Assembly: GCA_902536765.1 (NCBI GenBank)
Contig: CACAYM010000002.1
Coordinates: 62,001 to 126,000 of the forward strand
Length of the DNA stretch: 64,000 nucleotides
Origin: an uncultured Pelagibacteraceae bacterium
GTDB taxonomy: Bacteria; Pseudomonadota; Alphaproteobacteria; Pelagibacterales; Pelagibacteraceae
Direction of reading: 5' to 3'
How positions within the stretch are numbered: the stretch's first letter is position 1; each line of letters opens with the position of its first letter. Positions 46,317-54,109 of this stretch are shown here, piece after piece. The notes beneath the pieces were generated by a model. That model saw nothing but the letters and a program-made list of their open reading frames with translations. It was not told the DNA's origin and searched no databases. The position numbers were made by a program, and so were the translations under genes.

Positions 46317-47084
46317 TTAATACGGGGGCTTGGTATAACCTTTAACAGATTCTGTGAAAATTTCATAACCATTTTCTGTAATTCCAACTGTATGTTCAAA
46401 TTGTGCAGAAAGAGATTTATCTTTTGTGACCGCTGTCCATCCATCATTTAACACTTTAGACTCAAATTTACCTGCATTTATCATTGGTTCTATTGTAAAA
46501 GTCATTCCAGGGATTAACTCTTTACCAGTATTTTTATTACCATAATGTAGAACGTTAGGCGGTTCATGAAATACATTGCTAATACCATGACCACAAAAAT
46601 CTCTAACAACACTAAATCCTTTTTTTTCTACGTAAGTTTGTATCTCGTGTCCAATGTCTCCAAGTTTGACTCCAGGTTTTAGAATTTTAATTGAATTTAT
46701 TAATGACTCATAAGTTGCATCAATTAAATTTTTTGCTTTAACAGAAACATCTGGCACAACAAACATTCGACTCGTATCGCCATAAAAATCATTTACAACT
46801 GCAGTAACATCAATATTTAATATATCACCTTCAACAAGTGTTCTATCTGATGGAATTCCATGGCAAATAACATGATTTAAAGATGTACAAACTGATTTTT
46901 TATATCCTCTATAAAATAAAGGCGCAGAATACCCACCATTGTCTCTAATATACTCAAAACATAAATTATCAATTTTTTCAGTACTTATTCCTGGTTTTAT
47001 ATGATCTGTAATCATATCCAATGTATTAGATGCAAGTTTTCCTGCAATCCTCATTTTTTCAAATTTCTCAGAATAATTACTCAT
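46317..47084 (-). CDS. map: Methionine aminopeptidase type I
   Basis: A 255-residue metalloprotease removing the N-terminal Met from new proteins. The metal ligands are readable in order: the Asp of LNIDVTAVV, the Asp of YGDTSRMF, the His of CGHGIS, Glu in TIEPMI and Glu in QFEHTVGI, plus the substrate His in NHVICHGIP. The start is ATG 47084; TTG 47087 would add one Met. It overlaps sfsA by eight bases. Confidence 0.95.
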   Translation of the reverse strand: MSNYSEKFEKMRIAGKLASNTLDMITDHIKPGISTEKIDNLCFEYIRDNGGYSAPLFYRGYKKSVCTSLNHVICHGIPSDRTLVEGDILNIDVTAVVNDFYGDTSRMFVVPDVSVKAKNLIDATYESLINSIKILKPGVKLGDIGHEIQTYVEKKGFSVVRDFCGHGISNVFHEPPNVLHYGNKNTGKELIPGMTFTIEPMINAGKFESKVLNDGWTAVTKDKSLSAQFEHTVGITENGYEIFTESVKGYTKPPY

Positions 47085-47763
47085 CAATAATTTTAATTTT
47101 CTTTTCTATCTTAATTTCTTTGTTGTTTATATCACATCTGTAAGCGATAAATTTAACACCATGTTTTTTAGCTAAAAGATAATTTTCATAATATTTTTTA
47201 TCTATATCCTTAGCGATTTTAAATTTTTTTATACCCTGAATTTGAGTTAAAAATAAGACATAGGGTTTATAGCCTTTTTTGATTGATTCTTTAAGATTAA
47301 GTAAATGTTTTGACCCTCTGCTTGTTATCGCATCTGGAAATTCACTTATTTCACTCTCACGATTTAAAGTAACATTTTTAACTTCTATTAAATTTTTATC
47401 ACACAAGAAATCAAACCTTGTATCCTTTGAATATTTAAATTCTGGTCTTATATTTTTTATATTTTTAAACTCCTCCATTAATTTATTTTCAAGTGCATGT
47501 TTTACAATTTTATTAGCTTTATGAGTATTTACTCCCACCAAATTGTTTTTAACTTTTATAACTTCTAACGTGAACTTAAGTTTACGATTTGGATCATCAT
47601 TTTTTGTTAACCAAACTTCGTTACCTTTATCTAGCAGTCCTTGCATTGAACCAGTATTTGGACAATGAGCAGTTATGACTGCATTTTTTACTTTTATATC
47701 TACAAAAAATCTTTTATATCTTTTGATTAATTTGCCTTTAATTAAACTATTGGTAAACTTCAT
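47077..47763 (-). CDS. sfsA: SfsA-family protein
   Basis: A 228-residue SfsA (sugar fermentation stimulation) homologue. Typical parts are the OB-like N-terminus with KGKLIKRYKRFFVDIK, TAHCPNTGSMQGLLDKGN, and a nuclease-like core with FDFLCDKNLIEVKNVTL that resembles a PD-(D/E)xK fold. In E. coli it affects maltose gene expression and the molecular role is unsettled. First gene of the long minus-strand group; its start is 22 bases from the divergent CinA-like gene. Confidence 0.92.
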   Translation of the reverse strand: MKFTNSLIKGKLIKRYKRFFVDIKVKNAVITAHCPNTGSMQGLLDKGNEVWLTKNDDPNRKLKFTLEVIKVKNNLVGVNTHKANKIVKHALENKLMEEFKNIKNIRPEFKYSKDTRFDFLCDKNLIEVKNVTLNRESEISEFPDAITSRGSKHLLNLKESIKKGYKPYVLFLTQIQGIKKFKIAKDIDKKYYENYLLAKKHGVKFIAYRCDINNKEIKIEKKIKIIDE

Positions 47764-47785
47764 TGAAATTTATTTATATTTGTAA

Positions 47786-48538
47786 ATGACAAATAAAAAA
47801 GAAATAATTGCAGGGATAATAATCATAGGTAATGAAATATTATCTGGTAGAACCCAAGATATTAATACTAAAACTATATCCTTATGGTTGAATACTATTG
47901 GTATCAAGGTTACTGAGGTAACAATCATAGCAGATGTACAACAAACAATCATTGATACAGTAAATGAGTTTAAAAAAAGATTTAATTATGTCTTTACCTC
48001 GGGTGGTATTGGACCAACACATGATGATATTACTGCTCAATCTGTTTCAAAAGCTTTTAATATTGAATATGGGCCACATAAGGAAGCGATGAAAATTTTA
48101 GAAAATTATTATCAACCAGGAGAATTTTCTGAAGGAAGACAGAAAATGGCATGGATGCCTGTTTCAGCAAAATTAATTTATAATCCAAGTAGTGGCGCAC
48201 CAGGTTTTAATGTTGAAAACGTTTATTGTTTGCCAGGTGTGCCATCTATACTCAAATCTATGATTGGAGGTTTAACAAACGAACTAGTTGGTGGAGATCC
48301 AATTATTAGTCACACACTCAGCTTAAGAACTGTAGAAAGTGAAATTGCAAAATCTTTATCGAACGTTCAAGATAATAATAAAGATGTTGACATAGGCAGT
48401 TATCCTTTTTTTAAAGCAGGAAAATTAGGAGTATCAATTGTTTTAAGATCACCAGAGCAAAAAAAAATTGATAAGTGTAATTCAGAGATACTTAAATTTG
48501 TAAAAGAAAAAAATATCGAACTAGTAGAAAATAGTTGA
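47786..48538 (+). CDS. CinA-like molybdopterin-binding domain protein
   Basis: A 250-residue protein of the MoCF/CinA N-terminal family. IIGNEILSGRTQDINT and TSGGIGPTHDDITAQ are the conserved ligand-binding loops; MAWMPVSAKLIYNPSSGAPGF and CLPGVPS follow. It has no CinA C-terminal nicotinamide-nucleotide deamidase domain. The COG1058 group includes ADP-ribose/NMN-related pyrophosphatases, so a nucleotide-salvage role is possible. It overlaps the next gene by four bases. Confidence 0.85.
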   Translation: MTNKKEIIAGIIIIGNEILSGRTQDINTKTISLWLNTIGIKVTEVTIIADVQQTIIDTVNEFKKRFNYVFTSGGIGPTHDDITAQSVSKAFNIEYGPHKEAMKILENYYQPGEFSEGRQKMAWMPVSAKLIYNPSSGAPGFNVENVYCLPGVPSILKSMIGGLTNELVGGDPIISHTLSLRTVESEIAKSLSNVQDNNKDVDIGSYPFFKAGKLGVSIVLRSPEQKKIDKCNSEILKFVKEKNIELVENS

Positions 48539-48945
48539 TGCTTTATTTTGCTTACGGAAGTAATTTAAATCACTTTCAAATGAAGAGAAGGTGCAAAGAT
48601 TCCATATTTTTAAAAAAATATAACCTTAAGGACTTTAAACTAACTTTTAGAAGCAAATATAAAGCCGCAGATATAGAAAGAAAAAAAAACTCAATTGTTC
48701 CAGGTGGTATTTTTGAAATTTCAAAAAGTGACGAGAAAAAATTAGATCTTTATGAGGATTTTCCAATTTTATACAAAAAAATCTATATCAATTATTATAA
48801 TAAAAAAATGATGACCTATACTATGGTTGATAAAACTGAATTTAGGTATCCAACTGAAAGATATTTAAATGTAGTAAAAAGAGGTTATAAAGATTGTGAT
48901 TTAGATATGAAATATTTAATTACTGCGTTAAAGAATACTAGATAA
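48535..48945 (+). CDS. Gamma-glutamylcyclotransferase-like protein
   Basis: A 136-residue AIG2/GGCT-fold protein. FAYGSNLN near the N-terminus is the substrate-binding loop, and IVPGGIFEIS follows; in active enzymes a downstream Glu (here in LYEDFPILY) is the catalytic base. It may turn gamma-glutamyl peptides into 5-oxoproline. It overlaps the CinA-like gene upstream and the convergent DUF3147-like gene by eight bases. Confidence 0.8.
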   Translation: MMLYFAYGSNLNHFQMKRRCKDSIFLKKYNLKDFKLTFRSKYKAADIERKKNSIVPGGIFEISKSDEKKLDLYEDFPILYKKIYINYYNKKMMTYTMVDKTEFRYPTERYLNVVKRGYKDCDLDMKYLITALKNTR

Positions 48946-49276
48946 AAGAAACAAAATATTTATGTATTAAATAGCCGATTACTAATAACAGAATTCCTGA
49001 TCCATAAATTAGATAAAAATTCATACCCAATGACTTTGAAAAGAAAAAAGGCAAAAAGAACAAATAACTTACTGGAATCGCAATTAAAATACTCTTGGTA
49101 AAAGTTACAGTTTTATCTACGTCTTTGTATTCGTAGTATGAAAATAAAATTGCTATTAATGAGACGATTGGTAATGCAATAATAAATCCTGCTAATTTTG
49201 GGTAAATACCAGATAACCAACTAGAAAAAGCTATTATTAATGCTGCTACAATTACTTTAAATGTAAAAAAAATCAT
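48938..49276 (-). CDS. Four-helix membrane protein (DUF3147-like)
   Basis: A 112-residue inner-membrane protein with four hydrophobic helices. The layout and GIYPKLAGFIIALPIVS resemble DUF3147 proteins; the function is unknown. It begins three bases after zur and is the last gene of the znuCB-zur group, so it may be under Zur control. Confidence 0.65.
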   Translation of the reverse strand: MIFFTFKVIVAALIIAFSSWLSGIYPKLAGFIIALPIVSLIAILFSYYEYKDVDKTVTFTKSILIAIPVSYLFFLPFFFSKSLGMNFYLIYGSGILLLVIGYLIHKYFVSFI

Positions 49277-49279
49277 TTT

Positions 49280-49678
49280 TTACTTTTTACATTTTTTACA
49301 TAATCCAAAAAATTCTAAATTATACTTATTATATCTCATGCCAGTTTCATCCTGAAAATTAGCTAAATATTTAGAAAGTTTCGGATTGCTTATTTCTGTA
49401 ACCATTTCACAGCTATCACATATTGAAAAAGCTGTTGCGTTAGATATGGTACAACTATCGTTTTTACATGCTACAAAAGCATTTTTACTTTCAATTTTGT
49501 GAATTTTTCCAAGTTTAATTAATCTATCAAGCGCTCTATATACTTGCGGGGGTGCTTTAATTCCTTTTTTTTGGACACTAAATAAAATTGAATAAGCTTT
49601 TAAAGGTTCTTTAGCTTTTTCAATAATTTCTAAAACTATTTGTTGGTTTTTTGAGAGGAAGTCAATTTTTTGAGTCAT
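49280..49678 (-). CDS. zur: Zinc uptake regulator (Fur family)
   Basis: A 132-residue Fur-family repressor. The winged helix includes PPQVYRALDRLIKLG, the recognition-helix region. Cysteine pairs CDSC and CKKC near the C-terminus form the structural zinc site. Its position behind znuC and znuB and the twin palindromes in front of znuA identify it as Zur rather than Fur. With zinc bound it should block both divergent transcripts and so limit its own synthesis. Confidence 0.92.
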   Translation of the reverse strand: MTQKIDFLSKNQQIVLEIIEKAKEPLKAYSILFSVQKKGIKAPPQVYRALDRLIKLGKIHKIESKNAFVACKNDSCTISNATAFSICDSCEMVTEISNPKLSKYLANFQDETGMRYNKYNLEFFGLCKKCKK

Positions 49679-49700
49679 ATTCTATTTTACCAAGTCCATA

Positions 49701-50504
49701 TTATTTTTTCAATTGTCTTAACTTATTTATTTTTAAAAATGATAAAATAAATAAAAGTAATGCAGCTGTTATAATTGAGGGGCCGGATGCTGAATTAAAT
49801 TGCATTGAAGAAAACAACCCAACTAGAACAGCTAATATGCCACCTATAATAGATAAAACTACCATTTGCTGAGGATTGTTTGCTAAATTTCTTGCCATTG
49901 CAGCTGGTATTATCAGCATGCCAGTAATTAATAATATCCCAACCATTTTGATTGATATAGCAATAATTGCAGCCATTAATATTGTAAAAATAATATTTAC
50001 TTTTTCTGGTTGCATTCCCTCTGCTTCTGCTAGCTCGTAATTTACAGTCGATGCGAATAAAGGTTTCCAAATAATTTTAAGTATCAATAATATTATTGCT
50101 CCCCCGACCCATATAACTAACAAATCTTTTTTATTAACAGCTAGTATATCACCAAATAATAAGCCCATTATATCAAAACGAATGTAAGATAGAAATCCAA
50201 TTACTACCAATCCAATTGCCAAAGATGAATGTGCTAATAGCCCCAACAAAGCATCACCGGGTAGTTTTGTAGTTTTCTGCAACCGTAATAGAATTAAAGC
50301 TATTGCAGATGAAACTAATAAAACAGAGAAAGAAATATTTATATCAAAAGAAAAAGCGAGTGTTACCCCTAACAATGCTGAGTGGGCTAATGTACCTGCA
50401 AAAAAAGATAATCTTCTCCAGATGACAAAGCAACCTAGGGGTCCTGTAACAAACGCTAAACCAAGACCGGCAGCAAGTGCTCTTATGAAAAAATCATCAA
50501 ACAT
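49701..50504 (-). CDS. znuB: Zinc ABC transporter permease
   Basis: A 267-residue ABC-3 family permease with about eight helices. FVTGPLGCFVIWRRLSFFAGTLAHSALLGV opens the family core, and GILLITGMLIIPAA is the late conserved segment. It forms the membrane channel for zinc delivered by ZnuA and powered by ZnuC. It starts immediately after znuC and precedes zur by 22 bases. Confidence 0.93.
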   Translation of the reverse strand: MFDDFFIRALAAGLGLAFVTGPLGCFVIWRRLSFFAGTLAHSALLGVTLAFSFDINISFSVLLVSSAIALILLRLQKTTKLPGDALLGLLAHSSLAIGLVVIGFLSYIRFDIMGLLFGDILAVNKKDLLVIWVGGAIILLILKIIWKPLFASTVNYELAEAEGMQPEKVNIIFTILMAAIIAISIKMVGILLITGMLIIPAAMARNLANNPQQMVVLSIIGGILAVLVGLFSSMQFNSASGPSIITAALLLFILSFLKINKLRQLKK

Positions 50505-51254
50505 TTATTTTTTAGTTTCTATTGATCCATCTGTAGAATGGGTGTGATCATGGTCATGTTCATAAACTGACAATATTGTTGAAGCTCGATCACCAAATAA
50601 CTCTTTATATTTACTATCATTAGCAACAGCTTGTGGAGTTCCTGAGCAACAAACATGACCATTTAAACATACTACATAGTCTGTAGCTGACATTACCACG
50701 TGTAAGTCATGTGAAATTAATAATATACCGCAACCTAATTTTTCAGAAATTTTTTTAATTAATTCATAAAGGGCGATTTCTCCTTTAAAATCTACTCCTT
50801 GAACAGGCTCGTCTAGTACTAGAAGATCAGGTTTTTTAGCTATTGCTCTTGCAATTAAAACTCTTTGAAATTCTCCACCAGACAAATTTCTTAAATCGTT
50901 ATTTTTTAAGTGTTTGACACCAGTTAGGTCTAATGCAGTATCGATTTCATTATTTTTAAGATTTTCAGTTAGAAGCATAAAATCTGATACTCTGAGAGGT
51001 AAAGTCCAATCAATTGAAATTTTTTGTGGAACGTAACCGATCTTATCTGTAAATTTATATACTTTTCCCTCTATATTCTTAAGAATCCCTAGAGCAAGTT
51101 TAGCGGTAGTTGTTTTTCCAGAACCATTTGGACCTATTAAAGTTACAATTTTTCCTCTTTGAACCTCGAAAGAAACTCCTTTTACAAGCCATTTATTATC
51201 AACTTGTACGCCAGTATTTTCTAATTTGACGAGAGTGTTATTATTTTCTTTCAT
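50505..51254 (-). CDS. znuC: Zinc ABC transporter ATP-binding protein
   Basis: A 249-residue ABC ATPase. Walker A GPNGSGKTT at 41-49, signature LSGGEFQ, Walker B LLVLDEPVQGVD and the switch His in ISHDLHVVMS are all intact. The C-terminus has a short His-rich tail (EHDHDHTH) typical of ZnuC, perhaps sensing zinc. First gene of the minus-strand operon, read from the shared operator region opposite znuA. Confidence 0.94.
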   Translation of the reverse strand: MKENNNTLVKLENTGVQVDNKWLVKGVSFEVQRGKIVTLIGPNGSGKTTTAKLALGILKNIEGKVYKFTDKIGYVPQKISIDWTLPLRVSDFMLLTENLKNNEIDTALDLTGVKHLKNNDLRNLSGGEFQRVLIARAIAKKPDLLVLDEPVQGVDFKGEIALYELIKKISEKLGCGILLISHDLHVVMSATDYVVCLNGHVCCSGTPQAVANDSKYKELFGDRASTILSVYEHDHDHTHSTDGSIETKK

Positions 51255-51284
51255 ATCTCAAATTTAATAGTTGACTATTATAAT

Positions 51285-51299
51285 TTGTTATAATATTAC
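51285..51299 (+). promoter_or_regulatory. Zur-box-like site 1
   Basis: TTGTTATAATATTAC, nearly identical (14 of 15 bases) to site 2 exactly 18 bases downstream. It also contains the likely -35 element TTGTTA of znuA. Confidence 0.65.
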
Positions 51300-51312
51300 G
51301 CATTGTTATAAT
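51285..51312 (+). promoter_or_regulatory. Putative znuA promoter
   Basis: TTGTTA at 51285-51290, a 16-base spacer and TATAAT at 51307-51312, giving a leader of about ten bases before ATG 51330. On the minus strand TTGTTA (51319-51314) and TATTAT (51295-51290) could serve znuCB. Both would be covered by Zur. Confidence 0.5.
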
Positions 51313-51320
51313 ATAACAAT
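51302..51320 (+). promoter_or_regulatory. Zur-box-like site 2 (palindrome)
   Basis: A 19-base perfect inverted repeat, ATTGTTATA and TATAACAAT around one central A. It covers the putative -10 TATAAT of znuA at 51307-51312. AT-rich palindromes of this form are typical Fur-family operators. Confidence 0.75.
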
Positions 51321-51329
51321 TTTATAATT

Positions 51330-52391
51330 ATGCGAATTAAATCAAAAATCTCTTTTATATTATCACTAGTTTCAATATTATTTTACTTTTCTTCATTAAA
51401 AGCTGAAATAAAGGTAGTTGTATCAATAAAACCAATACATTCTCTAGTAAGCTATATTATGGATGGAGTTGGAACACCAGATTTAATAGTTGATGGTTAT
51501 AATTCTCCACATGGATTTAGTCTAAAACCATCTCACGCAAAAATGTTGCAAGAGGCAGATATGGTTGTTTACGTAGGAGAGGGAATTGAGGAATTTTTAG
51601 AAAAACCTTTAGAGTCTATATCAAAGAACTCTGTAAAATTTGAATTAATGGATCAAAGTGGAATAAAAAAATTGAAGTTTAGAGAAAGAAATATTTTTGG
51701 AGATCATGATGACCATGACGATCACGGCCATGGAAAAAAGAAAAAAGATGACCATGACGACCATGATGATCATGATAAGAAAGCTAAAAAAGAAGATCAC
51801 GATGACCACGATGATCACGATCATGATAAAAAAGCTAAAAAAGATGATCATGATGATCACGGACATGACGACCATGGACACGGACATGGTGAGTTTGACC
51901 CTCACATCTGGTTAGATCCAATGAATGCAAAAACTATTGTTAAAAAAGTTACAAACCAATTATCAAAATTAGATAAAGAAAACAGTGCAATCTATAAAGC
52001 AAATTCCAAGAAAGCTTTAAAAGAGTTAGATCAAATGATTAAAGAAGTTAAATCAGATGTCAACAAAGATGCTAAAGTTGTAGTATTTCATGATGCATAT
52101 CAATATTTCGAAAAAAGATTTAAAGTAAATATTATTGGTGCATTAACTGTAAATACAGACGTCTTACCAGGTGCAGAACAGCTTGCTGAAATCAGAGAAG
52201 TAATAGAACATGAAAAAGTAACATGTGTACTTTCAGAACCACAATTTAATCCAGACATTGTTGAAACAATTGCAAAAGATACAAATATAAATATGGGTGT
52301 TTTAGATCCTTTAGGCGCAACTTTGACTAAAGGAAAAACTTTATATTTTGATCTTATTAAAAATATTTCATTATCAATAAAGAATTGCTAG
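51330..52391 (+). CDS. znuA: Zinc ABC transporter periplasmic binding protein
   Basis: A 353-residue cluster A-I metal-binding protein. Residues 1-25 are a signal peptide ending in LKA. Zinc ligands expected from the family are His61 (SPHGF), His192 (DPHIWLDP), His254 (VVFHDAY) and possibly Asp326. Between residues 125 and 187 is a flexible loop with 17 His and 25 Asp, much longer than in E. coli ZnuA, probably gathering zinc. Cys299 and Cys353 may form the C-terminal disulfide seen in ZnuA. Divergent from znuCB-zur, under the twin Zur boxes. Confidence 0.95.
   Translation: MRIKSKISFILSLVSILFYFSSLKAEIKVVVSIKPIHSLVSYIMDGVGTPDLIVDGYNSPHGFSLKPSHAKMLQEADMVVYVGEGIEEFLEKPLESISKNSVKFELMDQSGIKKLKFRERNIFGDHDDHDDHGHGKKKKDDHDDHDDHDKKAKKEDHDDHDDHDHDKKAKKDDHDDHGHDDHGHGHGEFDPHIWLDPMNAKTIVKKVTNQLSKLDKENSAIYKANSKKALKELDQMIKEVKSDVNKDAKVVVFHDAYQYFEKRFKVNIIGALTVNTDVLPGAEQLAEIREVIEHEKVTCVLSEPQFNPDIVETIAKDTNINMGVLDPLGATLTKGKTLYFDLIKNISLSIKNC
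51702..51890 (+). repeat. In-frame tandem repeat encoding the His/Asp-rich loop of ZnuA
   Basis: Imperfect repeats of GATCAT/GACCAT units separated by Lys/Ala spacers (KKAKK twice), encoding the DHDDHDDHD-type loop. Such repeats change length easily by slippage; reading frames seen on the other strand and frame here are by-products of the repeat. Confidence 0.85.
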
Positions 52392-52460
52392 ATTTTACTC
52401 ACCTTTAAGTGGGCTATTTAGCACATAGAAAATTACCAAAATCATACTAATTCTTTATAT

Positions 52461-53147
52461 ATGAGTGATTTAAATACACATGTAGGACCAAAAAATTTTA
52501 GCGACAAATTTGCTTTAAATTTTACTAAGTTTTTGAGATTTCTTGCTGATACCTTCTTTAAAAAAAGATACGGACATAGAGCAGTTGTTTTGGAAACAGT
52601 TGCAGCTGTGCCTGGAATGGTTGCAGGTATGTTAATACACTTTAAATCTTTACGTAAGATGGAAGACGACAGAGGTTGGATCAAATTACTCTTAGATGAA
52701 GCAGAAAACGAAAGAATGCACTTAATGACTTTCATTCATATTGCAAAGCCCAATTTGCTTGAAAGAATTATTATTTTGATAGCCCAAGCAATATTTATAG
52801 TAACTTATTCATTAATTTACATAATTTCACAAAGAACTGCTCATAGAATTGTTGGGTATTTCGAAGAGGAAGCTGTAAGAAGTTATACCGAATATTTGCA
52901 CGAGCTCGAAACTGGAAAAATAAAAGACCAACCCGCCCCAGAGATAGCGATTAATTATTGGAACTTGCCACTTAACTCTACTTTAAAAGATGTTGTAAGG
53001 GTAATTAGAGATGACGAAGCCGGACATAGAGACGTCAATCATAACTTTGCAAATCTAATCGATAGCAGAAACACATTTAAAAAAAGCGAATATACCAAAG
53101 AATACAAAACTGAGAACAAAAGTTCAAAACAACAAGTTAAAAAGTGA
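52461..53147 (+). CDS. aox: Alternative oxidase (cyanide-insensitive quinol oxidase)
   Basis: A 228-residue diiron oxidase. All AOX iron-ligand motifs are present: LET (Glu45), NERMH (Glu84, His87), the FEEEA element (135-138, second Glu as ligand) and RDDEAGH (Glu186, His189). Two hydrophobic helices anchor it in the membrane. It oxidises ubiquinol and reduces oxygen to water without pumping protons. The shorter N-terminus lacks the regulatory Cys of plant enzymes. It overlaps the cupredoxin GTG by four bases. Confidence 0.93.
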   Translation: MSDLNTHVGPKNFSDKFALNFTKFLRFLADTFFKKRYGHRAVVLETVAAVPGMVAGMLIHFKSLRKMEDDRGWIKLLLDEAENERMHLMTFIHIAKPNLLERIIILIAQAIFIVTYSLIYIISQRTAHRIVGYFEEEAVRSYTEYLHELETGKIKDQPAPEIAINYWNLPLNSTLKDVVRVIRDDEAGHRDVNHNFANLIDSRNTFKKSEYTKEYKTENKSSKQQVKK

Positions 53148-53650
53148 AAAAAATTTTTATAATTTCATTTGTATTAATTTTAATAAATTCTTTCTCATTA
53201 GCTGATAAAAATATGAAAATTGGATCTAAGGGGAAACTCTCAGATGTAACAAGAACAATTAAAGTGAAAATGTATGATAATTACTATGAGCCAAATTCAT
53301 TTAATATAAAAAAAGGTGAAACAATCAAATTTGAAGTTAGTAATTTGGGTGAACTCGTACATGAATTTAATATAGCAAATGCAATGATGCATCTTAAACA
53401 TCAGCCAGAAATGGAAAAAATGGTTGAGAACGAAATATTATTAGGTGATAAAATTGACAAGGATCAAATGCATAAAATGGCTGCAATGGATAAATCTATG
53501 GGTCATTCTCATAGTAATAGTGTATTGTTAGCTCCTAAAGAAAAAGGAATTATAATTTGGAAGTTTGAAAATGCTGTTGATATAGAGATTGCATGCAATG
53601 TTCCTGGTCATTATCAAGCTGGCATGATTGCAGCAGTTAATCTAGACTAA
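53144..53650 (+). CDS. Cupredoxin (plastocyanin-like copper protein)
   Basis: A 168-residue periplasmic copper protein starting at GTG 53144 with a signal peptide to residue 20 (SLA). The type I copper site is complete: His73 in LVHEF, Cys151, His156 and Met161 in CNVPGHYQAGM. Between these lies a Met/His-rich stretch (81-123: MMHLKH, QMHKMAAM, MGHSHS) of the kind that binds copper in transport or detoxification. It may shuttle electrons or copper near the alternative oxidase, with which it is translationally coupled (GTGA). Confidence 0.88.
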   Translation: MKKIFIISFVLILINSFSLADKNMKIGSKGKLSDVTRTIKVKMYDNYYEPNSFNIKKGETIKFEVSNLGELVHEFNIANAMMHLKHQPEMEKMVENEILLGDKIDKDQMHKMAAMDKSMGHSHSNSVLLAPKEKGIIIWKFENAVDIEIACNVPGHYQAGMIAAVNLD

Positions 53651-53662
53651 AGTTTTTTAACA

Positions 53663-54106
53663 ATGAGTTCTGAAGTGATTAAATTTAATTGGAATTGCAA
53701 ACATACTTGGAGAAGAAGCGCTAAAAATACCGCTTGGTGTTTACTTGGTTGTGGAATTGGAGACTTTGGAACAATTTTATTTTTTCAAATAACAAAAATA
53801 CCATTTCCTGTTCTAGGAATAATGACACTTGCTATCATTAATGGATTGATAACAAGTATTATTTTAGAAACTATAATTTTGTTACAACAAAATTTTAAAT
53901 TTTCTAATGCTTTAAAAACAGCTTTAGGAATGAGCTTTATCTCCATGATCAGCATGGAAATTGCAATGAATTTAACTGATTATCTACTTACTGGGGGCGC
54001 AATACTTACATGGTGGGTGGTGCCAATTATGCTTATGGCAGGATTCTTAACCCCTTGGCCTTATAATTATTGGAGATTAAAGAAGTTCAATATTAGTTGT
54101 CACTAA
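53663..54106 (+). CDS. DUF4396-domain membrane protein
   Basis: A 147-residue inner-membrane protein with about four helices. W-rich N-terminus and GCGIGDFGTILF, then ETIILL, SMEIAMNLTDYLL and PWPYNYWRLKK match the DUF4396 family. Members often neighbour copper-handling genes such as cupredoxins and P-type ATPases, and the cupredoxin 12 bases upstream fits; the function is unknown. Confidence 0.78.
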   Translation: MSSEVIKFNWNCKHTWRRSAKNTAWCLLGCGIGDFGTILFFQITKIPFPVLGIMTLAIINGLITSIILETIILLQQNFKFSNALKTALGMSFISMISMEIAMNLTDYLLTGGAILTWWVVPIMLMAGFLTPWPYNYWRLKKFNISCH

Positions 54107-54109
54107 TAT

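Noticed and set aside
51645-51915. Open frames on the other strand and another frame across the znuA repeat
   Set aside because: They are low-complexity Met/Ile/Val or Met/Thr strings produced by the GATCAT repeat.
52400-52420. Possible terminator CTCAC/GTGGG after znuA
   Set aside because: Only five pairs including one G-U and no T-tract; too weak to call.
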